Shown: piece by piece, positions 9,273-20,012 of the stretch
How the letters are laid out: each line of letters begins with the position of its first letter
Position numbering within the stretch: position 1 is the first letter of the stretch
Source: Ereboglobus luteus
GTDB lineage: Bacteria > Verrucomicrobiota > Verrucomicrobiia > Opitutales > Opitutaceae
Assembly: GCF_003096195.1 (NCBI RefSeq)
Contig: NZ_CP023004.1
Span: forward strand, 2,832,501-2,896,500
Direction: 5' to 3'
DNA length: 64,000 nt
Made by a program: the position numbers and the translations under genes
Notes under the pieces: generated by a model
Databases searched by the model: none
What the model saw: the letters and a program-made list of their open reading frames with translations, nothing else
What the model was told of the DNA's origin: nothing

Positions 9273-11045
9273 GTGCCAACCGCAATCCTCGCATTCAACA
9301 CCAACAACCAGCTCGCCATCCGGCGCGCGGGCGCCTCCGCGCAACTCGCCTTCACCGGCGGCGATCTTCCCGAAACCCTCGCCCGCCTCGAGGCCGCTTT
9401 CCAAGCGCACACCGGCCCCCGCGCCGCATTCACCACCGGCGACGACCTGCAAGTTCACCTCGCGCAAGTCACAGGCGAACCCGTCGATCGTGAAATTCAT
9501 TTTGCCTCCATCGACTCGTTGCAATCCGCGCCCGACGCCCTCGACCCAGTCCTCGCCGGTGTCCTTGCGCAACTCGACCCGCACCTCATCGCCATCCCCT
9601 ACCTGCACCTCGGCGAGAATGATTTTATCTACAAATTTCGTCCCGACAAGGAGCGCAACAGTCGCATCTATCAATTGGACGACAACGCCCGAGCGCTCTA
9701 CCAATCGCAACTCTGCTCCGCCATCAAGGCCCTCTCGCGCGCCAACGAACGCACCGCCTCCGCTCCCGTCCCCCTCGACTTTGGCGCCGTCCGCTACCTT
9801 ATCCCCAGTCACTTCGGATTTTGTCTCGGCGTGAAAAATGCCATCGAGCGCGCTTACGAAACGCTCGCCGAAAATCCCGGCCGCCGCGTCTTCATGCTTT
9901 CCGAGCTTATCCACAATCCCTACGTCAACGAAGACCTCCGCCGCCGCGGCCTTCTTTACCTCCAAACCGACAAGGGCGAGCCCATCCCGGATAATGCCGG
10001 GCCCCGTCTCGGCGCGACCAACTCCACCCAAAAAACTGCAAGAGTCCCGCTCCTCTGGGACACCCTCACCCCTGACGATATCGTCATCATTCCCGCCTTC
10101 GGCGCAACCGACGACGACAAGCGGCGCCTTGTGCGCAAGGGTATCCCCGTCCTCCAATACGACGCCACTTGCATGCTCGTGGAAAAAGTCTGGAAGGCGG
10201 CGCGCGCCTTCGGACGCGAGGGCTTCACCATCATCATCCACGGCAAGCACGAGCACGAGGAAACCAAGGCCACTTTCTCCAACGCCCGCCGCCACGCCCC
10301 CGCGCTCATTGTGCGCAACCTTGCCGAGGCCCGCATCCTCACCGACATCATCCAAAGTGACTCGGGCGATTCGTCCGTGCTCGCCGCCGCCCGCGAAAAA
10401 TTTGCCGCCACCTTTGACGGCAAGCACACGCCGGGCTTCGACATCACCCGCGACCTCCAGCGAGTCGCCGTGGTCAACCAAACCACGCTCCTGATGAACG
10501 AAACGCTCGCGATTATAGAGCACCTCCGCTCCGCCTACGCGGCCAAATACGGCCCCGTCGAAGCCGCCGCCCGCGTCGGGGGCAACGCCAAGCGCGACAC
10601 CCTCTGCTACGCCACGCAAGTCAATCAGGACGCGCTCAGCCTCGCGCTCGCCGAGCCGCTCGACGCCGCCATTGTCATTGGCGGCAAGAACTCCTCCAAC
10701 ACCTACCAGCTTTACCGCCTCTGCGAGCAGGGCCTCGGTCCCCGCGCCTTTTTCATCCAAAGCGAGCGCAACATCCGCTCGCTCGACGCCATCGAGCACT
10801 ATCATTTCCCCGCCCACGGCCCGCGCGTCACCGCCGCCCCCTTCGAGAATACCGAGATCAAACCCCTCCCGCGTCCCTCCGCGCCGGGGCAACCGCTTCG
10901 CATTCTTATCACCGGCGGAGCCTCCTGCCCCGACGGCATCATCCAGCAAGTCGTTGCAAAAATAAATTCACTCCTCCCCGCCCAAACCATCCGCCCCATT
11001 GATGCCGTCCTTGGCGATCTGGAGCGCCATGACAAACCTGCGTAA
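9273..11045 (+). CDS. ispH: 4-hydroxy-3-methylbut-2-enyl diphosphate reductase (IspH/LytB) with N-terminal extension
   Basis: This is the last enzyme of the MEP isoprenoid pathway, making IPP and DMAPP with a 4Fe-4S cluster. A GTG at 9273 gives 590 residues, far longer than E. coli IspH (316). All three cluster cysteines are visible: FGFCLGVKNA (Cys184), YDATCMLVEK and DTLCYATQVN. The catalytic Glu motif HGKHEHEETKAT and the substrate motif GGKNSSNTYQL are also present, with a late GGASCPDGII. Extra segments inside the core resemble the longer plant/cyanobacterial IspH type. The first roughly 170 residues match nothing I recognise. The start was chosen because upstream sequence in this frame is a shadow of the TamA barrel. 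The product would feed quinone side chains together with the menaquinone genes nearby. Confidence 0.9.
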   Translation: MPTAILAFNTNNQLAIRRAGASAQLAFTGGDLPETLARLEAAFQAHTGPRAAFTTGDDLQVHLAQVTGEPVDREIHFASIDSLQSAPDALDPVLAGVLAQLDPHLIAIPYLHLGENDFIYKFRPDKERNSRIYQLDDNARALYQSQLCSAIKALSRANERTASAPVPLDFGAVRYLIPSHFGFCLGVKNAIERAYETLAENPGRRVFMLSELIHNPYVNEDLRRRGLLYLQTDKGEPIPDNAGPRLGATNSTQKTARVPLLWDTLTPDDIVIIPAFGATDDDKRRLVRKGIPVLQYDATCMLVEKVWKAARAFGREGFTIIIHGKHEHEETKATFSNARRHAPALIVRNLAEARILTDIIQSDSGDSSVLAAAREKFAATFDGKHTPGFDITRDLQRVAVVNQTTLLMNETLAIIEHLRSAYAAKYGPVEAAARVGGNAKRDTLCYATQVNQDALSLALAEPLDAAIVIGGKNSSNTYQLYRLCEQGLGPRAFFIQSERNIRSLDAIEHYHFPAHGPRVTAAPFENTEIKPLPRPSAPGQPLRILITGGASCPDGIIQQVVAKINSLLPAQTIRPIDAVLGDLERHDKPA

Positions 11046-11091
11046 TCATGGCGCGCGATTTCCGTGAGAAACGTCTTTGTCGCCGCGCCGG

Positions 11092-12578
11092 TTAAACTCC
11101 CGGGATGTTTACGGGAAAGATGGCGTTGGGGCGTTTTTCCTTTTTGAAAATCTCGACGGCTTTTTTGACCAGGTCGGCGCGGGTGGAGGCCAGGTTTTCT
11201 TTTTCACCGATGTCGTTGGCGAGGTTGTAAACCTCCCAGTCGCCGGGTTGTTTTTTGTTCAGGTTTCTGCGCAGCACTTTGTATTCGCCGACGCGAACGG
11301 CGGCTTGTCCGCCGTATTCGGGAAACACCCAGACCATCGGGTTGCGCTCGGGCGGACACCCTTGTCCAGCATGACGGGGAGGAAGTTGACGCCGTCGCCG
11401 CGGGCGGGCTTTTCAATGCCGGCGGCGGCGCAAAGCGTCGGTGCGTAGTCGGGGAAATAGGTCGGGAAATCCGTGGTGGCGCCGGCGGGGATTTTTCCCG
11501 GCCAGCGCATGACGCAGGGGATGCGAATGCCGCCTTCGTAAACGGAGCCCTTGAAGCCGCGCAGGCCCGCGGTGGAGTTGAAAAAGTCGGCGTCAACGCC
11601 GCCGGTGTTCCAGCGTTTCGAGTTGCGCCCGGGCAGCGTGGTGCCGTTGTCGCTGGTGAAAATGATGAGCGTGTTGTCCGCGATGCCGAGCTCGTCGAGT
11701 TTCGCCATGATTTTGCCGACGTATGCGTCGAGCCCGGTGATCATGGCGGCGTAAGCGGCGCGCGGGCGTGTTTGCGGCGTGTAGCCGTTTTCGCCGCGAT
11801 AGGCTCCGGCGTCCCAACTTTCGGGATAGCTGTCTAGGTATTCCTTTTCGGGCATCAGGCTGACATGCGGCTCGGTGGGGGTGTAATAAAGGAAGAACGG
11901 TTTTTGCGCCTTCGCCTGCGCGTCGATAAACCGGAGCGCGTCCTCGATGATGAGCGGCGAGGCGTGTTGCGCGCCAGTCCACGTGGCCATGTCGACGGGT
12001 TGGTCCGGCGGCGACTTGGCGCGCCCGGGAACCGGAGTTGGGTTGATGATGATTTTCCGGTCATCGTTCCAAAGATGCGGCGGATAATAGGAGTGCGCCA
12101 TGCGCTGGCAGTTGTAGCCGAAGAAATGGTCGAAGCCGCGCTTGAGCGGATCGCCCTCGGAGCCGACCGGCCCCATGCCCCATTTCCCGACGACCGCCGT
12201 CGCGTAGCCCGCTTTTTGGAAGAGTTGCGGAAACAGGGTGTGTTCGGCGGGAATCGGGAATTGCCCCTCGGGCTGTATTTCCTTGTTGCCGCGAATGGGC
12301 GAGTTGCCGAGGTGCAGCCCGGTCATCAACGTGGTGCGCGCCGGCGCGCAGACGGGGGCGCCGGAATAGCTGTTGGTGAAGCGGAGGCCTTCGCGGGCGA
12401 GCCTGTCGATGTTGGGTGTTTTTATTTTTTGCTGCCCGTAGCAACCGAGTTCGCTCCAGCCGAGGTCGTCGGCCAGGATAAAAACGACATTGGGCTTTTT
12501 GATATCGCCGGCGGGTTGCGCGGCGAGGCAGAGGCCCGCGGTGGAGGTGGTGAGCGCGAGGAGGGTCAGGGGACGCAT
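11092..12578 (-). CDS. Exported arylsulfatase (type I), frameshifted near the 3' end
   Basis: An alkaline-phosphatase-superfamily sulfatase removing sulfate esters from glycans in the periplasm. After a signal peptide (MRPLTLLALTTSTAGLCLAA) come the metal site NVVFILADDLGW, the formylglycine motif CAPAR in GAPVCAPARTTLMTG, VVGKWGMG and FTSDNGTTLPG. A one-base loss at about 11352-11358 breaks the frame: the first part ends after GVRPSATR, while the remaining 80 residues (ERNPMVWVFPEYGG to NIPGV) continue in another frame. One extra C in the run CGCCCGAG restores GVRPERNPMVWVFPEYGG. So this is either a sequencing error or a recent lesion; the catalytic core is intact. The ATG at 12578 was preferred over TTG at 12608 because the signal peptide starts there. 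Confidence 0.88.
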
Positions 12579-12693
12579 GGGGAAAGGAATATCATTCCGG
12601 TTTTTCAAATCAAGGGCGGGGTTGCGGAATGGCGTGTGTTTCGCCGGCCCGACACAACCCTTTGCCGCGGGTATATTTTTTATCGGGGAAAAT

Positions 12694-12769
12694 TGGTGGA
12701 GCAGACCGGGATCAAACCGGCGACCTCGTCGTTGCGAACGACGCGCTCTATCAACTGAGCTACTGCCCC
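12694..12769 (-). tRNA. tRNA-Ala, anticodon CGC, CCA encoded
   Basis: The minus strand folds as a 76-base tRNA: acceptor GGGGCAG/CTGCTCC with the G3-U70 pair that identifies alanine tRNA, and an anticodon stem CGTCG/CGACG with loop TTCGCAA, so the anticodon is CGC. The T stem is GCCGG/CCGGT, discriminator A, then CCA in the DNA. The D loop reads AGTTGATA and the T loop TTTGATC, so the near-universal G19-C56 elbow pair is replaced by A19-U56. Confidence 0.95.
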
Positions 12770-12860
12770 AAACACAAGATTGGAGGTTCTGATGGATGCG
12801 CGGGCGTTAGTAAAACTATTTTTTCGTGTTTTGTGAAAATGGCGCGGAGCCGCCCTCCGT

Positions 12861-13799
12861 TCATGTAAGCGCGTGCAGGAGCGCGTGGAGCATTTCGAGG
12901 CGCGGGGTGGGGACGTTGCGCGCCTTGGCGCGGCGCATGGGCTCGCCCCATATGGATTCCACCTCGACTTCGCGCTTGGCGAGGTAGTCGATGAGGCTGG
13001 AGGGTTTGTAGGCGCCCATGGGACGCGTGGTGTCGAGCTGCTTTTGGACGAATGATTCGGGGATTGCGCAACCGTGCGCCGCCGCCGCGGCCGCGATTTC
13101 GCGCATGAGCGCCGCGGCCTCGTTTTCGAGCACGGGATCCGCCATGATTTTGTCGGTCGTGATTCCGCCGGCCGCAATCGAGAGGCCGTTGAAGGGCACA
13201 TTCCAGACGAGTTTGCGCCAGCGCAGTTCGATGAGGTTGTCGCTGACGGTGGTTTTGACCCCGGCGCGGGTGAACTTTTCAGCAATGGCGCGGAGGCGCT
13301 CGGTTGCGGGACGTTGAAACTCGCCCAGGCTGAGCGCGCCGGTCGAGGTGCATGAAATCTCGCCGGGCGCGAGGCGGTTGACACAAATGAAACAAATCCC
13401 GCCAAGTATGTGTTCGGCGCCGAAAATGGCGGCGAGTTCCTCGTCGGAGCCGAGTCCGTTTTGCAAGGTCAGGATCGCGGTGCCGTCGTGGAGGAGCGGC
13501 GTGATGAGTTCGCGGAACGATGCGTTGGCGGTTGTCTTGAGGGCGATGATGACGAGGTCGCACGGGCCGATTTCGCCGGGCGTGGCGGCGGTGTGCAGTG
13601 TTTCGGGCGGCAGGTGAAATGTTTCGGTTGGCACCGAGACGGTGAGACCGCGCTTGCGGACGGTGGCGAGATCGCCGCGCATGAGGAAGTGGACGTTTTC
13701 GCCCGCCCGGGCGAGACGCGCGCCATAATAGCAGCCGAGCGCGCCGGCGCCGACTATGGCGATTTTAGGTGAAGCGGCGTTGGTGAGCGTGAGGTTCAT
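12861..13799 (-). CDS. panE: Ketopantoate reductase family protein (ApbA/PanE-like)
   Basis: A 312-residue NADPH-dependent 2-dehydropantoate 2-reductase of normal length, expected to make pantoate for coenzyme A in the cytoplasm. The N-terminal Rossmann motif is IAIVGAGALGCYYGARLA. Family motifs follow: KTTANASF (catalytic-region Lys), LQNGLGSDEELA, RWRKLVWNVPFNGLS (second catalytic Lys and Asn) and the C-terminal MGAYKPSSLIDY with VESIWGEPMRRA. These fit PanE well. The symbol is by family; ApbA/PanE paralogues sometimes act on other 2-keto acids. It is transcribed alone towards the tRNA gene. Confidence 0.85.
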   Translation of the reverse strand: MNLTLTNAASPKIAIVGAGALGCYYGARLARAGENVHFLMRGDLATVRKRGLTVSVPTETFHLPPETLHTAATPGEIGPCDLVIIALKTTANASFRELITPLLHDGTAILTLQNGLGSDEELAAIFGAEHILGGICFICVNRLAPGEISCTSTGALSLGEFQRPATERLRAIAEKFTRAGVKTTVSDNLIELRWRKLVWNVPFNGLSIAAGGITTDKIMADPVLENEAAALMREIAAAAAAHGCAIPESFVQKQLDTTRPMGAYKPSSLIDYLAKREVEVESIWGEPMRRAKARNVPTPRLEMLHALLHALT

Positions 13800-14037
13800 C
13801 GGAATTTGAAAGGCCTGCCATTATGGAAACACACGGGGACCGCATGGGAATCAAATATTGTCCCGTGGCGCGTTTTTGGCGAACCAACAGCAGCGCACGA
13901 ACAACCGCATCCCCTGGCTCGCGGGCGTGGGTGCAAAAGAGGCTTGGTTGACACAAAGGGGATGATTTTGCGGGGCGCGGGCTAATTGCTGCTTGATTGC
14001 ATCAACGGCGCAGGTTTCTTTTCCAACCTCTCCTTCC

Positions 14038-14862
14038 ATGAAAACATACCTTACTCTTGCTCTCTCGATTCTTCTGCTGGGTCTTGTTGGTTGCTCGACT
14101 GTTTCCGAAACCGGACGTCGGCAGCTCATCCTTCCGAGCGTTCTGCAAAACGAAAACCAGACGGGACTGGCGGCATTTGCCGACATTAAAAAATCCGAAA
14201 AAATCTCCACCGACTCCAAGGCCACCGCCCAAGTGCAGCGCGTGGGCAACCGCATCAAGGATTCCGTGATGAAGTCGCATCCGATGTCCGATGCCGAATG
14301 GGAGTTTGTGTTGTTCGAATCGGATCAGGTGAACGCTTTTGCCCTGCCCGGCGGCAAGGTCGGCGTTTACACCGGCTTGCTCAAGCTCGTGTCCGGCGAC
14401 GACGAGCTCGCCATCGTTATCGGCCACGAAATCGCGCACGTCACATCCCACCACGGCTCGGAACGCGCCTCGCAGACCTCGCTCGCGAATGTCCTCTCCC
14501 AAGTTGGCAGCAGCGCGCTGGGATACAGCGAATTGGGCGACACGGCCAAAAAAGGCATCATGCTCGCCTACACGGGAGCGGCGCAGGGCACGCTGCTAAA
14601 ATACTCGCGCGATCATGAAACCGAAGCCGACGTCATCGGCATGCAATTCGCCTCGGGCGCGGGATACAATCCGCAGGCCGCTGTGACTTTCTGGAAAAAA
14701 ATGGCCGCGCAAAGCGGCAAAGGCCAGTCGTCGGGAGTTTCCGCGATGATTGAAAAATGGACCTCCACGCACCCGCCCGATGCCGAGCGCATTGCCAAGC
14801 TCGAGAGCCTCGTGCCGAAATACATGCCCGTCTACGAGCAGGCAAAATTGCAGTATAAATAA
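14038..14862 (+). CDS. M48-family zinc metalloprotease lipoprotein (LoiP/YcaL-like)
   Basis: A 274-residue protein. The start ATG at 14038 begins a lipoprotein signal peptide ending in the lipobox LVGC (Cys19), so the mature protein is likely tethered to a membrane and faces the periplasm. The catalytic HEIAH motif (residues 130-134, in IGHEIAHVTSHH) and the third zinc ligand in HETEADVIGMQFA are intact. A C-terminal WTSTHPPDAERI segment is typical of this group, which helps in envelope protein quality control. It is followed by a strong terminator and converges with the UvrA-like gene. Confidence 0.92.
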   Translation: MKTYLTLALSILLLGLVGCSTVSETGRRQLILPSVLQNENQTGLAAFADIKKSEKISTDSKATAQVQRVGNRIKDSVMKSHPMSDAEWEFVLFESDQVNAFALPGGKVGVYTGLLKLVSGDDELAIVIGHEIAHVTSHHGSERASQTSLANVLSQVGSSALGYSELGDTAKKGIMLAYTGAAQGTLLKYSRDHETEADVIGMQFASGAGYNPQAAVTFWKKMAAQSGKGQSSGVSAMIEKWTSTHPPDAERIAKLESLVPKYMPVYEQAKLQYK

Positions 14863-14879
14863 TAGCCGGGCCAAAGGCG

Positions 14880-14901
14880 GCGCGGACATTTCTGTCCGTG
14901 C
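14880..14901. repeat. 22-base palindromic repeat paired with the following terminator hairpin
   Basis: The unit GCGCGGACATTTCTGTCCGTGC is nearly its own reverse complement. It also matches the reverse complement of the hairpin at 14922-14943 at 18 of 22 positions, so the two form an inverted pair of about 64 bases like a REP doublet. Confidence 0.6.
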
Positions 14902-14921
14902 CGTGAATTGTTCGCCGCTTT

Positions 14922-14952
14922 GCACAGACAGGAATGTCTGTGCTATTTTTTT
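14922..14952 (+). terminator. Rho-independent terminator of the M48 protease gene
   Basis: GCACAGACA pairs perfectly with TGTCTGTGC around a GGAA loop and is followed by TATTTTTTT on the plus strand. It ends at the stop codon of the convergent UvrA-like gene. Confidence 0.85.
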
Positions 14953-16045
14953 ACCCGCCCAACTTGGCCCGCAGATAGGGCGCGGTTGGCGAGTTTTTGA
15001 CTTTCAGCAGGCCGGCAAGCGCGCCCTGATAAATAAGCTCGCCACCTGCCGGGCCGCCCTCGGGGCCGAGCTCGATAATGTAATCGGCTTCCGCAAGCAA
15101 ATCGAGATGGTGCTCAATCACGACAACGGTATGGCCCTGGTCAACGAGCGAGTGGAGGACATGGATCAACTTCTCGCAATCGCTCAGGTGCAGGCCGATG
15201 GTCGGCTCTTCAAGCAGGTAGAGATTGCGGGGTTGCTCGCCGCGTAGGTGCTCGCGGTAGCTGACAAGTCCGTGTGTGAGCTCGGTGACGAGTTTTAGCC
15301 GTTGCGCCTCGCCGCCGCTGAGGGTGGGGGAGGACTGGCCGAGCGTCAGGTAACCAAGCCCGCAATCGACCATGAGCTTGCAAACCTGCGAGAGCCTGCT
15401 GTGAAAATCGAAAAACTCCACCGCCTCGTCGAAGGTGAGCTGGAGCACCTGCGCGATGCTTTTGTTTTTCCAGGTGATGTCGGCCATGTCGGGCGCGTAA
15501 CGAGTGCCTCGGCAGTCGTCGCAGACCAAATACGTGTCGGGCATGAACGCCATTTCGAGCTTGATGCGTCCCGCGCCCTGGCACGTCTCGCAGCGCCCGC
15601 CCTTTGTGTTGAATGAAAAACGCGACGCGGTGTAGCCGCGCATTTTTGCCTCGGGCAGCGTGGCAAAAAACTGGCGGATTAAGTCGAAAATTCCAAGGTA
15701 GGTGGCGGGCGTCGAGCGCGGTGTTTTGCCGATGGGATCCTGGTCGACCTCGATGACGCTCCTGAATGCGTTGCCTCCGGTGAGGGTGTTGAACGGAGGC
15801 TGTTTTGACCCGGCAAGTGACTCGTCCTCGAAGCCCGTCGCCTTGACGAAGGCGTTGCCGCGAAGCACGGGCGTTCCGGTTTTGATTGCGTGGGCGACCG
15901 CGGGATGCAGCAGGTCGCGAAACAGGGTCGACTTGCCCGCGCCGCTCGGCCCCGCAATCATGATGAGCCGCCCAAGCGGCAGCCGCAGGTCGAAACCCTT
16001 TAGATTGCGCAAGCGCGCCGCGGTGAGTGTGAGCCAGTCCGACAT
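14951..16045 (-). CDS. Stand-alone C-terminal half of UvrA (single ABC ATPase module)
   Basis: A 364-residue protein matching only the second nucleotide-binding half of UvrA (normally about 940 residues). It carries Walker A GPSGAGKSTL, the zinc module CETCQGAG then CDDCRGTRYAPD, the ABC signature LSGGEAQRLKL, and Walker B with the catalytic Glu in LYLLEEPTIGLH, ending with VIEHHLDLLAEADYIIELGPEGG. All ATPase and zinc residues are present, so it looks functional rather than decayed. No N-terminal half exists upstream: the next gene is divergent and starts at 16217. ATG at 16045 was preferred to GTG at 16060. It might dimerise as a homodimer, assist DNA repair, or act in antibiotic tolerance. 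Confidence 0.85.
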   Translation of the reverse strand: MSDWLTLTAARLRNLKGFDLRLPLGRLIMIAGPSGAGKSTLFRDLLHPAVAHAIKTGTPVLRGNAFVKATGFEDESLAGSKQPPFNTLTGGNAFRSVIEVDQDPIGKTPRSTPATYLGIFDLIRQFFATLPEAKMRGYTASRFSFNTKGGRCETCQGAGRIKLEMAFMPDTYLVCDDCRGTRYAPDMADITWKNKSIAQVLQLTFDEAVEFFDFHSRLSQVCKLMVDCGLGYLTLGQSSPTLSGGEAQRLKLVTELTHGLVSYREHLRGEQPRNLYLLEEPTIGLHLSDCEKLIHVLHSLVDQGHTVVVIEHHLDLLAEADYIIELGPEGGPAGGELIYQGALAGLLKVKNSPTAPYLRAKLGG

Positions 16046-16216
16046 GATGAAAACGCGCACGATGCGCCACCGTGACAGGATTTCAAACCCGGATTTTTAA
16101 GGACGGGATTTGTGGGATTAACAGGATAAAGACTGCCGCATTTTATTATCATCAGACTGCCGGACAATTTGCGTCGATTTATTTGCGGCGAAGGTTATAG
16201 GAACATCCTTTTTCTT

Positions 16217-17932
16217 ATGAAACCAACACGCCCCTCGCTTGCCTCCAAAACTAAAAACGCAGCGCAAGCCGCCTTCACCATCGGCATCGATTACGGCACC
16301 AACTCCGTGCGCGCGATCATCGCGCGCTGCTCCGACGGCGCCGAGTTCGGCTCCGCCGTCTTCAACTACCCGAGCGGCGCGCAGGGCATCCTTCTCGACA
16401 AACGCGACCACAACCTCGCCCGCCAAAACCCAGCCGATCATCTTCTCGGCCTTGAAAAAAGTGTGCGCGGCGCGCTCGCCATCGCGAAAAAGCAACCCGG
16501 CTTCAATGTGTCGCGCATCGTCGGCATCGGCGTTGACACAACCGGTTCGAGCCCGATCCCCGTTGACAAAAACAACGTCCCGCTCGCGCTCCACAAACGT
16601 TACGCAAAAAACCTCGCCGCGCATTGCTGGCTATGGAAGGACCACACCGCATGGCGCGAGGCCGCGCGTATCACCGGGCTCGCCGCGAAGCACCGACCGC
16701 AATACATCGCCAAATGCGGCAACACCTATTCGTCGGAGTGGTTCTGGTCGAAAATTTGGCACTGCCTCAACACCTCTCCGAAAATCTTCGCCGCCGCTCA
16801 CTCGTGGGTCGAGCTCGCCGACTGGATTCCGTCCGTGCTCGCGGGCGTGAAAGATTCTTCCGCCGTCGTGCGCGGCGTCTGTTGCGCGGGACACAAGGCG
16901 CTTTACGCCGACGACTGGGGCGGCCTGCCCGACAAGGAATTCCTAAAACTCCTCGACCCGAAACTCGCCGCGTTGCGCGACCGCCTTTACGAAAAGGCGC
17001 ACGACGCCACTACGCCCGCCGGCGCGCTCTGCCCCGAATGGGCCAAGCGCCTCGGCGGACTCACCGCCGGCATCCCCATCGCGATCGGTGAAATGGACGT
17101 GCACTACGGCGCGATCGGCTCCGGCGTGCGCGAGGGCACGCTCGTCAAGGTCATCGGCACCTCGGCCTGCGATTGCGGTGTCGTTTCCGCCTCGAAAAAC
17201 GTGCCCGACATTCCCGGCATTTGCGGCATCGTGCGCGGCGCGATTTTGCCCGGCTACTATGGCATCGAGGCCGGCCAGTCCGCCGTCGGTGACATTTTCA
17301 AATGGTGGGTTGAGGTTGTTTGCCAGGGCGAAGGCAAAACGCACCGCGAACTCGCCGCCGAGGTCGTGAAACAAAAACCCGGCCAGTCCGGCCTGCTCGC
17401 GCTCGACTGGAACAATGGCAATCGCAACATCCTCGTCGATCAGCGCCTCACCGGCCTGCTCCTCGGCCAGACGCTTCACACCACGCGCGCCGAAATCTAC
17501 CGCGCGCTCATCGAGGCCACCGCCTTTGGCGCGCGCGCCATCATCGAGCGCTTTCGTGAATACGGCGTGCCGATCAAGCGCGTCGTGTGCGCCGGCGGCA
17601 TCGCGGAAAAAGACCCGATGCTCATGCAAATCTTCGCCGACGTGACTGGCTGCACCATGCACGTCACCGCGTCGAGCCAGGCCTGCGCGCTCGGCGCCGC
17701 GGTGGGCGCGGCCGTGCTCGCCGGCGCGCATCGCGATTTCCCCGCCGCGCAACGCGCGATGACTGCCGTGAAGCCGCGCCACTACAAACCCATCGCGGCC
17801 AACCGCAAAACCTACGACAAACTCTACGCGCTCTACCGCCAGCTCCACGACGCCTTCGGCGGCATAAACAAATCCGCCGACCTGACAAACGTCATGAAGG
17901 ACCTGCTGACCATCAAGGAATCTCAAAACTAA
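16217..17932 (+). CDS. araB: Ribulokinase (FGGY carbohydrate kinase)
   Basis: A 571-residue FGGY-family kinase, the length expected of ribulokinase, phosphorylating L-ribulose for entry to the pentose phosphate pathway. The N-terminal phosphate-binding motif is FTIGIDYGTNSVRAII, with VDTTGSSPIPVD, GNTYSSEWFWSKIWH, IGEMDVHYGAIGSG, KVIGTSACDCG and the second ATP-binding signature RVVCAGGIAEKDPMLMQI, all as in AraB. The start at 16217 follows the family; the upstream in-frame sequence is not protein-like. No araA or araD lies nearby, so the gene is isolated. It is divergent from the UvrA-like gene and convergent with aspS. Confidence 0.92.
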   Translation: MKPTRPSLASKTKNAAQAAFTIGIDYGTNSVRAIIARCSDGAEFGSAVFNYPSGAQGILLDKRDHNLARQNPADHLLGLEKSVRGALAIAKKQPGFNVSRIVGIGVDTTGSSPIPVDKNNVPLALHKRYAKNLAAHCWLWKDHTAWREAARITGLAAKHRPQYIAKCGNTYSSEWFWSKIWHCLNTSPKIFAAAHSWVELADWIPSVLAGVKDSSAVVRGVCCAGHKALYADDWGGLPDKEFLKLLDPKLAALRDRLYEKAHDATTPAGALCPEWAKRLGGLTAGIPIAIGEMDVHYGAIGSGVREGTLVKVIGTSACDCGVVSASKNVPDIPGICGIVRGAILPGYYGIEAGQSAVGDIFKWWVEVVCQGEGKTHRELAAEVVKQKPGQSGLLALDWNNGNRNILVDQRLTGLLLGQTLHTTRAEIYRALIEATAFGARAIIERFREYGVPIKRVVCAGGIAEKDPMLMQIFADVTGCTMHVTASSQACALGAAVGAAVLAGAHRDFPAAQRAMTAVKPRHYKPIAANRKTYDKLYALYRQLHDAFGGINKSADLTNVMKDLLTIKESQN

Positions 17933-17934
17933 AA

Positions 17935-18049
17935 TTAACCACGGAGGACACGGAGAGAAGACCAGAAAGCCAGAGAGCCAGAAATCCAGATTAAGCCCAG
18001 GATGTTCAGCGCCTCTTACTCCGTGTCTCTCCGTGTCCTCCGTGGTTAA
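17935..18049. repeat. Long inverted repeat (24-base perfect arms) between araB and aspS
   Basis: Arms TTAACCACGGAGGACACGGA... (17935-17958) and its exact reverse complement (18026-18049) flank a 67-base centre. The centre contains tandem octads CCAGAAAG, CCAGAGAG, CCAGAAAT (17962-17985). A diverged single arm of the same family (CACTGAGACACGGAGGGCG) lies at about 21915, between menF and menD. Confidence 0.85.
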
Positions 18050-18074
18050 AAAAAGGGCGTCGCAAGCGACGCCC
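18048..18074 (-). terminator. Rho-independent terminator of aspS
   Basis: On the minus strand GGGCGTCGC pairs perfectly with GCGACGCCC around a two-base loop and is followed by seven T. It lies about 30 bases after the aspS stop and overlaps the end of the long inverted repeat. Confidence 0.9.
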
Positions 18075-18106
18075 TGAGTAAATCATAAAAGGGTGGGGCG
18101 CTGGTC

Positions 18107-19900
<1,794 letters not shown>

Positions 19901-20012
19901 GGGAAAAATGGAAACCGCACAGCAAATTGGACGCCCTCGCGACGTGCAAACAGAAATTGCAGGCGGGGGATGCGTTTTGCGTATCTCAAAATTTTAACGA
20001 ACTACGCTTGCG

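Noticed and set aside
9237-10949. 570-residue open frame on the minus strand
   Set aside because: It lies antisense to ispH, whose cluster cysteines and motifs are unambiguous. High-GC third positions keep the opposite strand open.
13800-14037. Promoter with TTGACA at 13948
   Set aside because: A -35-like hexamer is present before the M48 gene, but no convincing -10 element lies at 16-18 bases.
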